Positions 7,085 through 16,441 of a stretch of DNA of 41,320 nucleotides are shown piece by piece. Origin of the DNA: Ruminococcaceae bacterium UBA3323. Its GTDB lineage: Bacteria; Bacillota; Clostridia; Oscillospirales; Acutalibacteraceae. The position numbers and the translations under genes are program-made. Within the stretch, counting starts at the first letter, position 1. Each line of letters begins with the position of its first letter. The notes beneath the pieces are model-generated. The model saw nothing but the letters and a program-made list of their open reading frames with translations, searched no databases and was not told the DNA's origin. The stretch lies in contig DESD01000063.1 of NCBI GenBank assembly GCA_002361935.1, positions 22,515 to 63,834 of the forward strand, in the 5' to 3' direction.

Positions 7085-10000
7085 TTAATATTCAATTTCT
7101 CCTTTATAAACAAGGTTGCAGTCGCCCGTAAGGGTAATGCCTTTATCAGTGTAATTAACGATTAAATCACCGCCTCGAAGCTTAACTGTAATGTCCTCGC
7201 CCTTATTGCAATATCCGTTTGCAACTGTCGCAGCAACAGCTGCGCAAGCGCCTGTTCCGCAGGCAGGTGTTTCGCCGTTTCCTCTTTCCCATACACGCAT
7301 TTTAAGGGTTCGGCTATTGACAATTCTAACGAATTCCGTATTGATTCTTTCAGGGAAAAGCCTGCTTGTTTCAAACTGCGGTCCAACTGCTTCAATGTCA
7401 ATTTTATCCACATTGTCCACAAATACAACGCAGTGCGGATTGCCAACCGAAACGCAGGTGATATTATAATCCTTTCCGCCGAAAACAGCCTTTCGGTTTA
7501 TAATGCTTTCACCCTCAAGTGAAACCGGAATAAGGCTTGGCTTAAATTCAGCCTTGCCCATATCAACAGTAACAGAGGATACTTGTCCGTTTCTTGTAAA
7601 CAGCTTAAGCTCTTTAATTCCGCTTGCTGTTTCAATTTTCATATTCTCTTTTTTAACAAGCTCATTGTCATAAAGAAACTTACCAAGGCAGCGGATGGAA
7701 TTTCCTGCCATTTTGCCCTCAGAGCCGTCTATGTTGAAAATGCGCATTTTTGCGTCGGCAGTTTCCGATTCCTCAATCAAAACAATTCCGTCGCCGCCGA
7801 TACCCTTGTGCCTGTCTGAAAATTCTATGGCAAAGCTTTCGGGGCAGGTAATAATTCCGCATTGATTGTTAAAGAAAATATAATCATCGCCTGTGCCGTG
7901 CATTTTGCTGAATTTCAGAATGCCTTTTTTGTCACGCATATTGTTGATATCCACAAGCTCAGTATTAAGCTGATTGTATCTGCTTGCAATGATATCTGCC
8001 AGTGCATTTGCGGTATCAAGTGAGGTAAGTGTGGCTATTCCAAGCTGATTTGCTCTGTTAAAGAGCTTGATGTAATCGGCAATGCTTTTCTTATCGCTCT
8101 TGCCTGTATAAACAATATAATCAAGCTTTCCGCTCTCAATAAGCTCCATAATGGAGTTGTCCTCATAAAGCTTATTTACTGTTTGTACATCAATTCCAAG
8201 GCTTTCAATTGCCTTTGCCGTTTCGGGAGTAGCCCATATCTGCACGCCGATATCATCCAGCTTTTTCGCAAGGGAAACAATCTCAAATCTGTCCTGCTTT
8301 GTAACGGTAATAAGCACACCGTGCTTTTCTCTTTTGTGGAAATCAACCTTAAAGCCTGCTGAAACCAGTCCTTTGAAAAGAGCTTCATTCAGGTTCTTTC
8401 CAACGCCCAATACTTCGCCTGTAGATTTCATTTCGGGTCCAAGCTGACTGTTCACATCATTCAGCTTTTCAAAGCTGAAAACAGGCACTTTAACGGCGTA
8501 ATACGGCGGTGTTCTGTATAATCCTGTTCCGAAGCCAAGCTCCGTAAGCTTGGCTCCAACCATTATTTTTGTTGCAAGCTCAACCATAGGCACGCCTGTT
8601 ACCTTGCTGATATAAGGAATTGTTCTGGATGCCCTTGGATTAACCTCAATAACATAAAGCTCATTCTGATAAATAAGATACTGAATGTTTATTAATCCCT
8701 TGGTCTTAAGTGAAAGTGCAAGCTTTTCCGATACATCGCAGATTTTTTCAAGCATTTTATCCTGTAAATTGTATGGAGGGTAAACAGCAATGGAATCGCC
8801 GCTGTGAACGCCTGCACGTTCAATATGCTCCATAATTCCGGGAATCAGAACATCATTTCCGTCTGAAATACAGTCTACCTCAAGCTCTGTTCCCATCATA
8901 TACTTGTCTACAAGCACGGGATTTTCGATGCCCTGGGCAAGTATAATCTGCATATATTGCTTAACATCATCGTCTGTGTAAGCAATTGTCATATTCTGTC
9001 CGCCGATAACATAGCTTGGGCGCAGCAGAACAGGATAGCCAAGCTTGCCAGCAGCCTGCAGTGCTTCTTCAAGGCTCATAACAGAGGTACCCTTTGGTCT
9101 GAATATATTAAAGCTTTCAAGAAGGGCATCAAATCTTTCTCTGTCCTCGGCAATATCAATGCTTTCGGCAGATGTGCCCAATATATTGATGTTGTTTTCA
9201 TCAAGAAATTTTGTAAGCTTAATTGCTGTCTGTCCGCCGAAGGCTACAACAACGCCGATTGGATTTTCAACCTTGATAATGTTCATAACATCTTCCGGTG
9301 TAAGCGGCTCAAAATAAAGCCTGTCACCTGTATCAAAATCCGTTGAAACCGTTTCGGGATTGTTGTTAACAAGAATTACCTCGTAGCCAAGTTCTTTTAA
9401 TGTCCATACACAGTGAACGGATGAATAATCAAATTCAATGCCCTGTCCGATTCGGATAGGGCCTGAGCCCAAAACAATAATCCGCTTTTTTTCCTCATTT
9501 CTTTCCAGTGCTCTGCTTTCGCACACTGTATCGAAGGTAGAATAAAAGTAGGGCGTTTCTGCTGCAAATTCAGCACCGCAGGTGTCAACCATTTTGTAAA
9601 CGGCATCTCTGTGAAAGGCAAGCGAACCGCCGCTGAGCCTTTCAAGCGCCTGATCCGTGTAACCAAGCTTTTTGCCGTAAATATACTGCTCCTTGCTTAT
9701 GGGGCTGTTTTCAATCTGTATTTCATAATCGGCAAGATTTTTAAGCTTGTATAAAAACCACTCGTCAATCATTGTGATTTCGTGGATTTCCTCGGGTGTT
9801 ATGCCGCTTTTTAATGCTTTGAACACGCTGAAAAGCCGTAAATCATCCTGAGTTTTAAGAAGCTTAGAGATGTCCTTTCCGTCAAGCGCCTTGTTGTTAA
9901 GCGTATCCAGCCCGATTTCGGCACCGCGAACAGCCTTCATGATTGCCATTTCAAAGGAGGGGGCAATGCTCATAACTTCGCCTGTTGCCTTCATCTGGGT

Positions 10001-11119
10001 GCCGAGCATTCTTGATGCGTTAACAAATTTGTCAAACGGCCACTTTGGGAATTTAACAACAACATAATCAAGCGCAGGCTCAAAGCAGGCACAGGTTTTT
10101 CCTGTTACATCATTTCGGATTTCATCCAGCGTGTAGCCAAGTGCAATTTTTGTTGTAACCTTGGCAATCGGGTAGCCCGTTGCCTTTGAAGCAAGCGCAG
10201 ATGAACGGGAAACACGTGGGTTAACCTCAATAACGCTGTATTCAAAGCTTTCGGGATTAAGTGCAAACTGGCAGTTGCAGCCGCCCTCAATTCCAAGCTC
10301 GGTAATAATATCAAGAGAAGCAGAACGAAGCATCTGATACTCCTTGTCTGCAAGTGTAACGGCAGGGGCAATAACAATGCTGTCGCCCGTATGCACGCCG
10401 ACAGGGTCAAAGTTTTCCATTGAGCATACAGCGATAACATTTCCAACGCTGTCACGCATAACCTCAAACTCAATTTCCTTCCAGCCTGCAATATATTTTT
10501 CAACAAGCACCTGCGTAATAGGGGAAAGCATTAAACCATGCTTGGCAACCTCTTCAAGCTCTTTTTCATTGTGAGCAACGCCGCCGCCTGCGCCGCCCAA
10601 AGTAAACGCAGGACGTATGATAACGGGATATCCGATTTCATTTGCAATTTCTTTTGAACGTTCAAGGTCATTTGCTATATCACTCGGAACAACAGGCTGG
10701 TTAAGCTTAACCATTGTATCTCTGAACAACTGTCTGTCCTCGGCCTTATCAATGGCTTCGGCATCGGTTCCAAGCAGGCGAACGCCCATTTTTTCAAGGT
10801 ATCCGTCCTTTGCAAGCTGCATGGAAATGGTTAATCCGGTCTGGCCGCCCAAGCCGCCTAAAATACTGTCCGGCTTTTCAATTTCAATGATTCTTTTTAC
10901 AGTCTCAACCGTAAGCGGTTCAAGATAAATGTGGTCAGCCAGTGCCTTGTCTGTCATAATCGTAGCAGGGTTTGAATTGATAAGAACAACCTCAATGCCC
11001 TCGTCCTTAAGCACACGGCAGGCCTGTGCACCTGCATAGTCGAACTCGGCAGCCTGTCCTATAACAATAGGACCTGAGCCTATAACCAGCACCTTTTTAA
11101 TATCCTTATTAAGAGGCAT
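7085..11119 (-). CDS. carB-dapF: Fusion: carbamoyl-phosphate synthase large subunit + diaminopimelate epimerase-like domain
   Basis: A single uninterrupted 1344-residue frame. Residues 1-1060 are a full-length CarB: first ATP-grasp half (residues about 1-400, opening with IGSGPIVIGQAAEFDYAG), oligomerisation region, second ATP-grasp half (from about 545, GSGPIRIGQGIEFDYS) and an MGS-like allosteric domain (about 930-1050). Residues 1061-1344 are a complete DapF-like domain of 284 residues beginning at M1061. The DapF half has GGDGIV, ERGNGETPACGTGACA with C1287 (the second catalytic cysteine) and a normal C-terminus. The first catalytic cysteine position is alanine (A1138, in KMAGNSIRC). CarB makes carbamoyl phosphate for arginine and pyrimidines; DapF would make meso-diaminopimelate from the LL form. 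The gene is last in the arg operon, and its ATG overlaps the carA stop by 1 base. No clear RBS precedes M1061, so separate translation of DapF is unlikely. Confidence 0.93.
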   Translation of the reverse strand: MPLNKDIKKVLVIGSGPIVIGQAAEFDYAGAQACRVLKDEGIEVVLINSNPATIMTDKALADHIYLEPLTVETVKRIIEIEKPDSILGGLGGQTGLTISMQLAKDGYLEKMGVRLLGTDAEAIDKAEDRQLFRDTMVKLNQPVVPSDIANDLERSKEIANEIGYPVIIRPAFTLGGAGGGVAHNEKELEEVAKHGLMLSPITQVLVEKYIAGWKEIEFEVMRDSVGNVIAVCSMENFDPVGVHTGDSIVIAPAVTLADKEYQMLRSASLDIITELGIEGGCNCQFALNPESFEYSVIEVNPRVSRSSALASKATGYPIAKVTTKIALGYTLDEIRNDVTGKTCACFEPALDYVVVKFPKWPFDKFVNASRMLGTQMKATGEVMSIAPSFEMAIMKAVRGAEIGLDTLNNKALDGKDISKLLKTQDDLRLFSVFKALKSGITPEEIHEITMIDEWFLYKLKNLADYEIQIENSPISKEQYIYGKKLGYTDQALERLSGGSLAFHRDAVYKMVDTCGAEFAAETPYFYSTFDTVCESRALERNEEKKRIIVLGSGPIRIGQGIEFDYSSVHCVWTLKELGYEVILVNNNPETVSTDFDTGDRLYFEPLTPEDVMNIIKVENPIGVVVAFGGQTAIKLTKFLDENNINILGTSAESIDIAEDRERFDALLESFNIFRPKGTSVMSLEEALQAAGKLGYPVLLRPSYVIGGQNMTIAYTDDDVKQYMQIILAQGIENPVLVDKYMMGTELEVDCISDGNDVLIPGIMEHIERAGVHSGDSIAVYPPYNLQDKMLEKICDVSEKLALSLKTKGLINIQYLIYQNELYVIEVNPRASRTIPYISKVTGVPMVELATKIMVGAKLTELGFGTGLYRTPPYYAVKVPVFSFEKLNDVNSQLGPEMKSTGEVLGVGKNLNEALFKGLVSAGFKVDFHKREKHGVLITVTKQDRFEIVSLAKKLDDIGVQIWATPETAKAIESLGIDVQTVNKLYEDNSIMELIESGKLDYIVYTGKSDKKSIADYIKLFNRANQLGIATLTSLDTANALADIIASRYNQLNTELVDINNMRDKKGILKFSKMHGTGDDYIFFNNQCGIITCPESFAIEFSDRHKGIGGDGIVLIEESETADAKMRIFNIDGSEGKMAGNSIRCLGKFLYDNELVKKENMKIETASGIKELKLFTRNGQVSSVTVDMGKAEFKPSLIPVSLEGESIINRKAVFGGKDYNITCVSVGNPHCVVFVDNVDKIDIEAVGPQFETSRLFPERINTEFVRIVNSRTLKMRVWERGNGETPACGTGACAAVAATVANGYCNKGEDITVKLRGGDLIVNYTDKGITLTGDCNLVYKGEIEY

Positions 11120-12195
11120 TATGCTTTACCTCCCATCATATTTATAAATTTATCGAATAAAAATCTTGTATCGTGCGGACCGCTGCAGGCTTCGGGATGA
11201 AACTGAACGGAAAATGCCTTCTTTTCAGGGTAATCAATGCCCTCGTTTGTTCCGTCATTTGCATTTATATAACTTATAACGCCGCCGCATTTTTCAATAT
11301 CATCATTTAAAACGGCATAGCCGTGGTTTTGCGAGGAAATATAAGTTCTGCCTGTTTCAACATTTTTAACCGGCTGGTTAACACCTCTATGTCCGTATTT
11401 CAGCTTAGAGGTTTTCGCTCCCATGGCAAGTGCTAAAAGCTGATGACCAAGGCAGATGCCGAAAATCGGCTTTTTACCGATAAGTCTTTTCAGCTCTTCA
11501 ATACACTCTGTGTTTTCGCTTGGGTCTCCGGGTCCGTTTGAAAGCATAATGCCGTCGGGATTCAGATTTAATATATCGTTTGCCTTTGTGTTGTAGGGAA
11601 CAACTGCTACATTGCAGCCCCTTTTTGCAAGCTCGTTTGCAATGTTGTCCTTTTTGCCGTAATCAAGAAGAACAACGTTGTATTCGTGCTCCTCACTTGG
11701 TACAAGAGTAGGTTTTTCAACAGATGTTGCTTCAACTGCATTTTTAACGGAGTATTCTTTCAGCTTATCATAGTCAACATAATTCGGGTTAGAACAGATT
11801 TTTGCGTTCATAACACCGCTTTCTCTGATTATTTTTGTGATTTCTCTTGTATCAACATCATAAACACCGATAATATTATTATCCTTAAGATATTCATCAA
11901 GTGTTTTTGCGCATCTGAAATTTGACGGATTATCGCATTTCTCTCTTACAATGTATGCGGAAACATAAGATTTTCCGCTCTCTTTGTCCTCATCTATAAA
12001 GCCGTAATTTCCAATCAGCGGAAATGTCTGAAGAACAATTTGTCCGTAATAGCTTGGATCGGTAAGGGTTTCAATATAGCCGCACATGCCTGTTGTAAAA
12101 ACAAGCTCGCCCTCAATATTTCCGCCTGCACCAAAGCGTTTGCCTTCAAAAATATGCCCGTCTGCAAGGCATATATATACTTTTTCGTTATCCAT
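11119..12195 (-). CDS. carA: Carbamoyl-phosphate synthase small (glutaminase) subunit
   Basis: A 358-residue CarA that hydrolyses glutamine and passes ammonia to CarB. The N-terminal CPSase small-chain domain has GYIETLTDPSYYGQIV and NYGFIDED; the C-terminal class I amidotransferase domain has the nucleophile in GICLGHQLLALAMG and the His/Glu pair in FHPEA. It starts 5 bases after argF and ends in a TAATG overlap with carB-dapF, so synthesis of the two subunits is coupled. Placement behind argF suggests control by arginine, although the product also serves pyrimidine synthesis. Confidence 0.97.
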   Translation of the reverse strand: MDNEKVYICLADGHIFEGKRFGAGGNIEGELVFTTGMCGYIETLTDPSYYGQIVLQTFPLIGNYGFIDEDKESGKSYVSAYIVREKCDNPSNFRCAKTLDEYLKDNNIIGVYDVDTREITKIIRESGVMNAKICSNPNYVDYDKLKEYSVKNAVEATSVEKPTLVPSEEHEYNVVLLDYGKKDNIANELAKRGCNVAVVPYNTKANDILNLNPDGIMLSNGPGDPSENTECIEELKRLIGKKPIFGICLGHQLLALAMGAKTSKLKYGHRGVNQPVKNVETGRTYISSQNHGYAVLNDDIEKCGGVISYINANDGTNEGIDYPEKKAFSVQFHPEACSGPHDTRFLFDKFINMMGGKA

Positions 12196-12200
12196 TTATA

Positions 12201-13103
12201 TCATCCTAATAACTTAACTAAAACTGCTTTCTGGGCGTGAAGTCTGTTTTCAGCTTCATCAAAGATTTCATCAGCATGTTCTTCAAATACTTTAGCGGTA
12301 ATTTCCTCTTCCCTGTGCGCAGGCAGGCAGTGAAGCACCATTGCATCCTTGTGTGCAGCAGCCATAACCTCGTCATTAATCTGGAATTCCTTAAAGATTT
12401 TTTCACGCTCTGCCTTTTCCTCTTCCTGTCCCATAGAAGCCCATACATCTGTATAAAGAATATCAGCATCTTTTGCACACGCAGGAATGTCTGATGAACA
12501 GGTAAAGGTTCCGTTTTCCTCAGCCCATTTCATAATATCAGCATCCGGCTTATATTCATCCGGGCAGGCAACAGCACATTCCATACCCATTTTGATTGCA
12601 CCCACAATAAGGCTGTTTGCCATATTGTTTCCGTCGCCGATAAAGCATAATTTAAGTCCGTCAAAGGAATTCTTGTGTTCACGGATTGTCATAAGATCTG
12701 CAAGTACCTGGCAGGGGTGGCAGTAATCTGTAAGTCCGTTAATAATCGGAATAGAGCCGTATTCCGCTAAATCCTCAACCTCTTTCTGTGCAAAGGTTCT
12801 GATCATAATTCCGTCAAGATAGCGTGAAAGAACTCTTGCTGTGTCCTCAACAGGTTCGCCTCTGCCTATCTGTAAATCTCTGTTGGAAAGGAATAATGCC
12901 TGGCCGCCCAACTGATACATTCCCGTTTCAAAGGAAACCCTTGTTCTTGTTGAGCTTTTCTGGAAAATCATGCCAAGTGTTTTTCCCTTTAAAAGGTGAT
13001 GCTCAATGCCGTGTTTTGTTTCGTATTTAAGCTGATCTGCAAGATTTAGAATATCCAGAATATCGTGTGTGCTTAAATCCTGTAACTTTAATAAATGCTT
13101 CAT
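12201..13103 (-). CDS. argF: Ornithine carbamoyltransferase
   Basis: A 300-residue enzyme that joins ornithine and carbamoyl phosphate to citrulline. The carbamoyl-phosphate loop STRTR is at residues 51-55, followed by FETGMYQLGG. The ornithine loop HCLPAHR (near residue 263) distinguishes it from aspartate carbamoyltransferase, and the anabolic role follows from its place in the biosynthetic operon. It overlaps the argD stop by 4 bases and lies 5 bases before carA, placing the carbamoyl-phosphate user directly beside its maker. Confidence 0.97.
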   Translation of the reverse strand: MKHLLKLQDLSTHDILDILNLADQLKYETKHGIEHHLLKGKTLGMIFQKSSTRTRVSFETGMYQLGGQALFLSNRDLQIGRGEPVEDTARVLSRYLDGIMIRTFAQKEVEDLAEYGSIPIINGLTDYCHPCQVLADLMTIREHKNSFDGLKLCFIGDGNNMANSLIVGAIKMGMECAVACPDEYKPDADIMKWAEENGTFTCSSDIPACAKDADILYTDVWASMGQEEEKAEREKIFKEFQINDEVMAAAHKDAMVLHCLPAHREEEITAKVFEEHADEIFDEAENRLHAQKAVLVKLLG

Positions 13104-14260
13104 TTTTCAATTACCTCTTTCAGTATATTTAATCCTTTATCAATTTCCTTATAGCTTATGTTCAGTGCAGGCAGAAGACGGATTTTTGTTTTTGCTGTCA
13201 GCACTAAAAGTCCTTTTTCAAGGCAGGCATTTACAACCTCCTTAGCATCCTTTTCGGTTTCAATACCAAGCATTAAGCCCATACCGCTGATACCTTTAAC
13301 ACCTTTAATACTATTTAAAAACTTGATTATGTATTTGCTCTTTTCCGAAACGCTCTTCAAAAATTCATCATCAATTCTTTTAACAATGCTTACTGCGCCT
13401 GCTGCTGCAACAGGGTTGCCGCCAAAGGTAGAACCGTGCGAGCCGGCAGTAATATGGCTTTCCACCTTTTCTCCGAATAAAACAGCACCCATCGGCAGTC
13501 CGCCTGCAATGCCTTTTGCCGTGCTTACAATATCGGGTTCAATGCCGAAGTTCATATAAGCAAAATATTTTCCCGTTCTGCCGTTTCCTGTCTGAACCTC
13601 GTCAACAACCATAAGAATGTCTTTTTCCTTGGCAATGCATTCGATTTCTTTAACAAAGCTTTCATTCAGATTCAACACACCGCCTTCACCCTGAACGCAT
13701 TCAAACATAATTGCGCAAACATCATCAGTTGCCATTTCTCTCAGTGCATCAGTGTTGTTGGCAGGGCAGTATTTAAAGCCCTCTGTAAACGGAGCAAAGC
13801 TTGTGTGAAAGCTTTCCTGTCCTGTGGCGGCAAGGGTAGTTATTGTTCTTCCGTGAAAGGAATTAACAAGTGTAATAATTGTGCTTCGTCCCTCACCGTA
13901 TTTGTCAAAGCTGTATTTTCTGGCGTATTTTATGGCACCCTCGTTTGCCTCAGCGCCGCTGTTTGAGAAAAACACCTTTTTCATTCCTGTTTTCTCGCAA
14001 AGAAGCTTTGCAAGCTCTGCACACGGAGCAGTGTAGTAAAGATTGGAGGTGTGCTGCAGCTTGTCAAGCTGGCTTATAACAGCCGTTTTCCATTCCTCAT
14101 CCGCAATTCCGAATGCCGTAACGCCGATGCCGGAACCGAAATCAATATATTCTTTTCCGTTTTCATCATAAAGCGTTGATCCCTTTCCGTTGGTCAGCGC
14201 AACATTAAATCTGCCATAGGTTGGGGCAATATATTCTTTATCCATTTCTTTTATATTCAT
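13100..14260 (-). CDS. argD: Acetylornithine aminotransferase
   Basis: A 386-residue PLP-dependent class III aminotransferase that makes N-acetylornithine from the semialdehyde with glutamate as donor. Motifs are SNSGAEANEGAIKYAR (residues 99-114), the cofactor aspartate D220 in VVDEVQTGNGRTG, and the Schiff-base lysine K249 in STAKGIAGGLPMGA. Ornithine aminotransferase or GABA aminotransferase share this fold, but the position between argB and argF settles the role. It begins 6 bases after argB. Confidence 0.96.
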   Translation of the reverse strand: MNIKEMDKEYIAPTYGRFNVALTNGKGSTLYDENGKEYIDFGSGIGVTAFGIADEEWKTAVISQLDKLQHTSNLYYTAPCAELAKLLCEKTGMKKVFFSNSGAEANEGAIKYARKYSFDKYGEGRSTIITLVNSFHGRTITTLAATGQESFHTSFAPFTEGFKYCPANNTDALREMATDDVCAIMFECVQGEGGVLNLNESFVKEIECIAKEKDILMVVDEVQTGNGRTGKYFAYMNFGIEPDIVSTAKGIAGGLPMGAVLFGEKVESHITAGSHGSTFGGNPVAAAGAVSIVKRIDDEFLKSVSEKSKYIIKFLNSIKGVKGISGMGLMLGIETEKDAKEVVNACLEKGLLVLTAKTKIRLLPALNISYKEIDKGLNILKEVIEK

Positions 14261-14266
14261 TTTTTA

Positions 14267-15124
14267 TCACCTGCTTCTGAACATTGTTCCCATACCCTCG
14301 TCAGTAAGAAGCTCCATAAGAATGGAGTGGGGAACTCTGCCGTCAATTATAAATGCTTTTTTTACACCCTCACGGAGCGCGCTTGTCATGGAATCAATTT
14401 TCGGAATCATACCGCCGCTGATAACACCGTCTGCAATAAGTGCAGGCACGTCGGAAATGTAAACTCTGTGAATAAGCGTGCTTTCATCATCCTTATCTCT
14501 TAAAAGGCCAACAACATCTGTCATTGAAACAAGGGTTTCTGCCTTTAATGCACCTGCAACAGCCGAAGCCACGGTATCTGCGTTGATGTTGTAGCAGTTT
14601 CCGCTTTCGTCATATCCGATTGTTGATATAACAGGAATGAAGCTGTTTGCAAGCACCTCATTAACTACATCCATATTCATTTCGGTAATTTCGCCTACAT
14701 AGCCGTGTTTGTCATCAAGCGGTCTGCATTTTATCATATTGCCGTCCATACCCGAAAGTCCGATGGCATGACCGCCGAGGTTTCCAATCTGGCAAACCAG
14801 ATCCTTGTTTACCTTGCCTGCAAGCACCATCTGAACAACATTCGCCGTTTTCTTGGTGGTAACCCTGAGTCCGTCAACAAATTCGCTTTTAATCTGCATT
14901 GCATCAAGTGCTTTGTTGATTTCGGGACCGCCGCCGTGAACAAGAACAACCTTGATACCTACTGTTGAAAGAAGCACTAAGTCATGCATAACGGCTTCCT
15001 TAAGCTCTTCGTTTATCATAGCGTTTCCGCCGTATTTTACAACAATGATTTTCTTTCTGTATGCCTGAATGTGCGGCAAAGCGTGTGCAATAACATCCGC
15101 CTTCATTGCATTCGTAATATCCAT
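14267..15124 (-). CDS. argB: Acetylglutamate kinase
   Basis: A 285-residue amino-acid kinase that phosphorylates N-acetylglutamate. Motifs are VVKYGGNAM (residues 28-36), the substrate-binding VLVHGGGPEINKAL, the AK-fold loop NINADTVASAVAGAL and GGMIPKIDSM near the C-terminus. The N-terminal helix (residues 1-20) resembles that of arginine-sensitive hexameric kinases, so feedback inhibition by arginine is plausible but unproven. Confidence 0.97.
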   Translation of the reverse strand: MDITNAMKADVIAHALPHIQAYRKKIIVVKYGGNAMINEELKEAVMHDLVLLSTVGIKVVLVHGGGPEINKALDAMQIKSEFVDGLRVTTKKTANVVQMVLAGKVNKDLVCQIGNLGGHAIGLSGMDGNMIKCRPLDDKHGYVGEITEMNMDVVNEVLANSFIPVISTIGYDESGNCYNINADTVASAVAGALKAETLVSMTDVVGLLRDKDDESTLIHRVYISDVPALIADGVISGGMIPKIDSMTSALREGVKKAFIIDGRVPHSILMELLTDEGMGTMFRSR

Positions 15125-15188
15125 TTTGTATCTCCTTATGTTTTCCTGTGTTTGCCTTTTTTTTGAAAAGGGAATTGCCTTCGGTGCA

Positions 15189-16436
15189 TCAGCTTCTGTA
15201 GTCGCCGTTAATTTTTACATAATCATATGTTAAATCGCAGCCGTAGGCTGTTATGCCGTATTTGCCCGCATTCAGATTAACTTTAATCGTAACCTCATCA
15301 TCCAGCAGGATCTCCTTTGCTTTTTCTTCGCTGAATTCTATAACATATCCGCCTTTGCATACATCAATACTGCCTTTTGATGATACATAGGATACGTCTA
15401 TTTTTAACGGATCAATTTCAATATCCGCATAGCCGATGGCGCCGAGTATTCTTCCGCAGTTTGCATCAGCACCGAACATTGCTGTTTTTACAAGAGGGGA
15501 GCAGATAACAGATTTTGCACAAGTGACAGCAGTTGCTTCGTCCTTTGCACCGTTTACCTCACACATTACAAGCTTGGTTGCCCCTTCACCGTCTTTTGCA
15601 AGCATCCTTGTAAGATTTGCCATAACCTCATAAAGTGCGGCTTTGAATGTTTCGTATTCTTCTCCCGGGCAGTCAATTATTTTGTTCTCAGCCATTCCGT
15701 TTGCCATAAGGCACACCATATCGTTTGTTGATGTGTCTCCGTCAACCGAAAGGCAGTTGTAAGTAACTTGTACTACATCTGAAAGTGCCTTTTGTAAAAG
15801 TGCATAGCTGATTGCACAGTCTGTTGTAATAAAATTAAGTGTAGTGGCCATGTTCGGGTGTATCATACCCGAGCCCTTGGCCATACCGCCAAGATGGCAT
15901 ATTCTGCCGCCAATTTCAAATTCTACAGCGTATTCTTTCATTACTGTATCGGTTGTCATAATGGCAGATGCGGCCTCTTTATTGCCGTTATAATCCAACT
16001 TTTCTGCAAGTATAGGAACAGCCTTTTCAACCGGCTCAATCGGAAGTACAAGGCCGATTACACCTGTGCTTGCAACAACCACCTGTTCCTTTGGTATGTT
16101 AAGCTCGTTTGCAGTAAGTTCGCACATTTTTTCCGCTTTTTCTATTCCGTCTGCATTGCAGGTATTCGCATTTTTGGAGTTTGCAATAACAGCAATCGCT
16201 TTATTGCCGCTTTTTTCAAGGTTTGCCTTTGTAACGGTAATCGGTGCGCCCTTAACCTTGTTTTGTGTATAAACTGCTGCCGTTGTGCATACCATGTCGC
16301 TTTTCAGCATACATATATCATTTTTATGCGGTTTATCCGGATTTTGGTTATCTATACTCGGCATTTTTATTCCGCAGTAAATGCCGCTTGCTTTAAATCC
16401 TTTTGCGGCACATACGCCGCCGTTAATTGTTTTCAT
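15189..16436 (-). CDS. argJ: Bifunctional ornithine acetyltransferase / N-acetylglutamate synthase
   Basis: A 415-residue ArgJ that moves acetyl from acetylornithine to glutamate and so recycles the acetyl group; this makes argE and possibly argA unnecessary. It is an Ntn-type protein that self-cleaves: the site is A197/T198 in KGSGMIHPNMATTL, giving an N-terminal alpha chain and a beta chain that begins with the catalytic threonine. STGVIG and TTDT motifs and a C-terminal DLTYDYVKINGDYRS match the family. A 64-base gap to argB holds no evident signal. Confidence 0.97.
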   Translation of the reverse strand: MKTINGGVCAAKGFKASGIYCGIKMPSIDNQNPDKPHKNDICMLKSDMVCTTAAVYTQNKVKGAPITVTKANLEKSGNKAIAVIANSKNANTCNADGIEKAEKMCELTANELNIPKEQVVVASTGVIGLVLPIEPVEKAVPILAEKLDYNGNKEAASAIMTTDTVMKEYAVEFEIGGRICHLGGMAKGSGMIHPNMATTLNFITTDCAISYALLQKALSDVVQVTYNCLSVDGDTSTNDMVCLMANGMAENKIIDCPGEEYETFKAALYEVMANLTRMLAKDGEGATKLVMCEVNGAKDEATAVTCAKSVICSPLVKTAMFGADANCGRILGAIGYADIEIDPLKIDVSYVSSKGSIDVCKGGYVIEFSEEKAKEILLDDEVTIKVNLNAGKYGITAYGCDLTYDYVKINGDYRS

Positions 16437-16441
16437 AGTAT

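Noticed and set aside
7085..11119. The CarB-DapF join as an assembly chimera
   Set aside because: Both domains are complete, the frame is open across the junction, and codon use is uniform; this cannot be fully excluded without reads but is not favoured.
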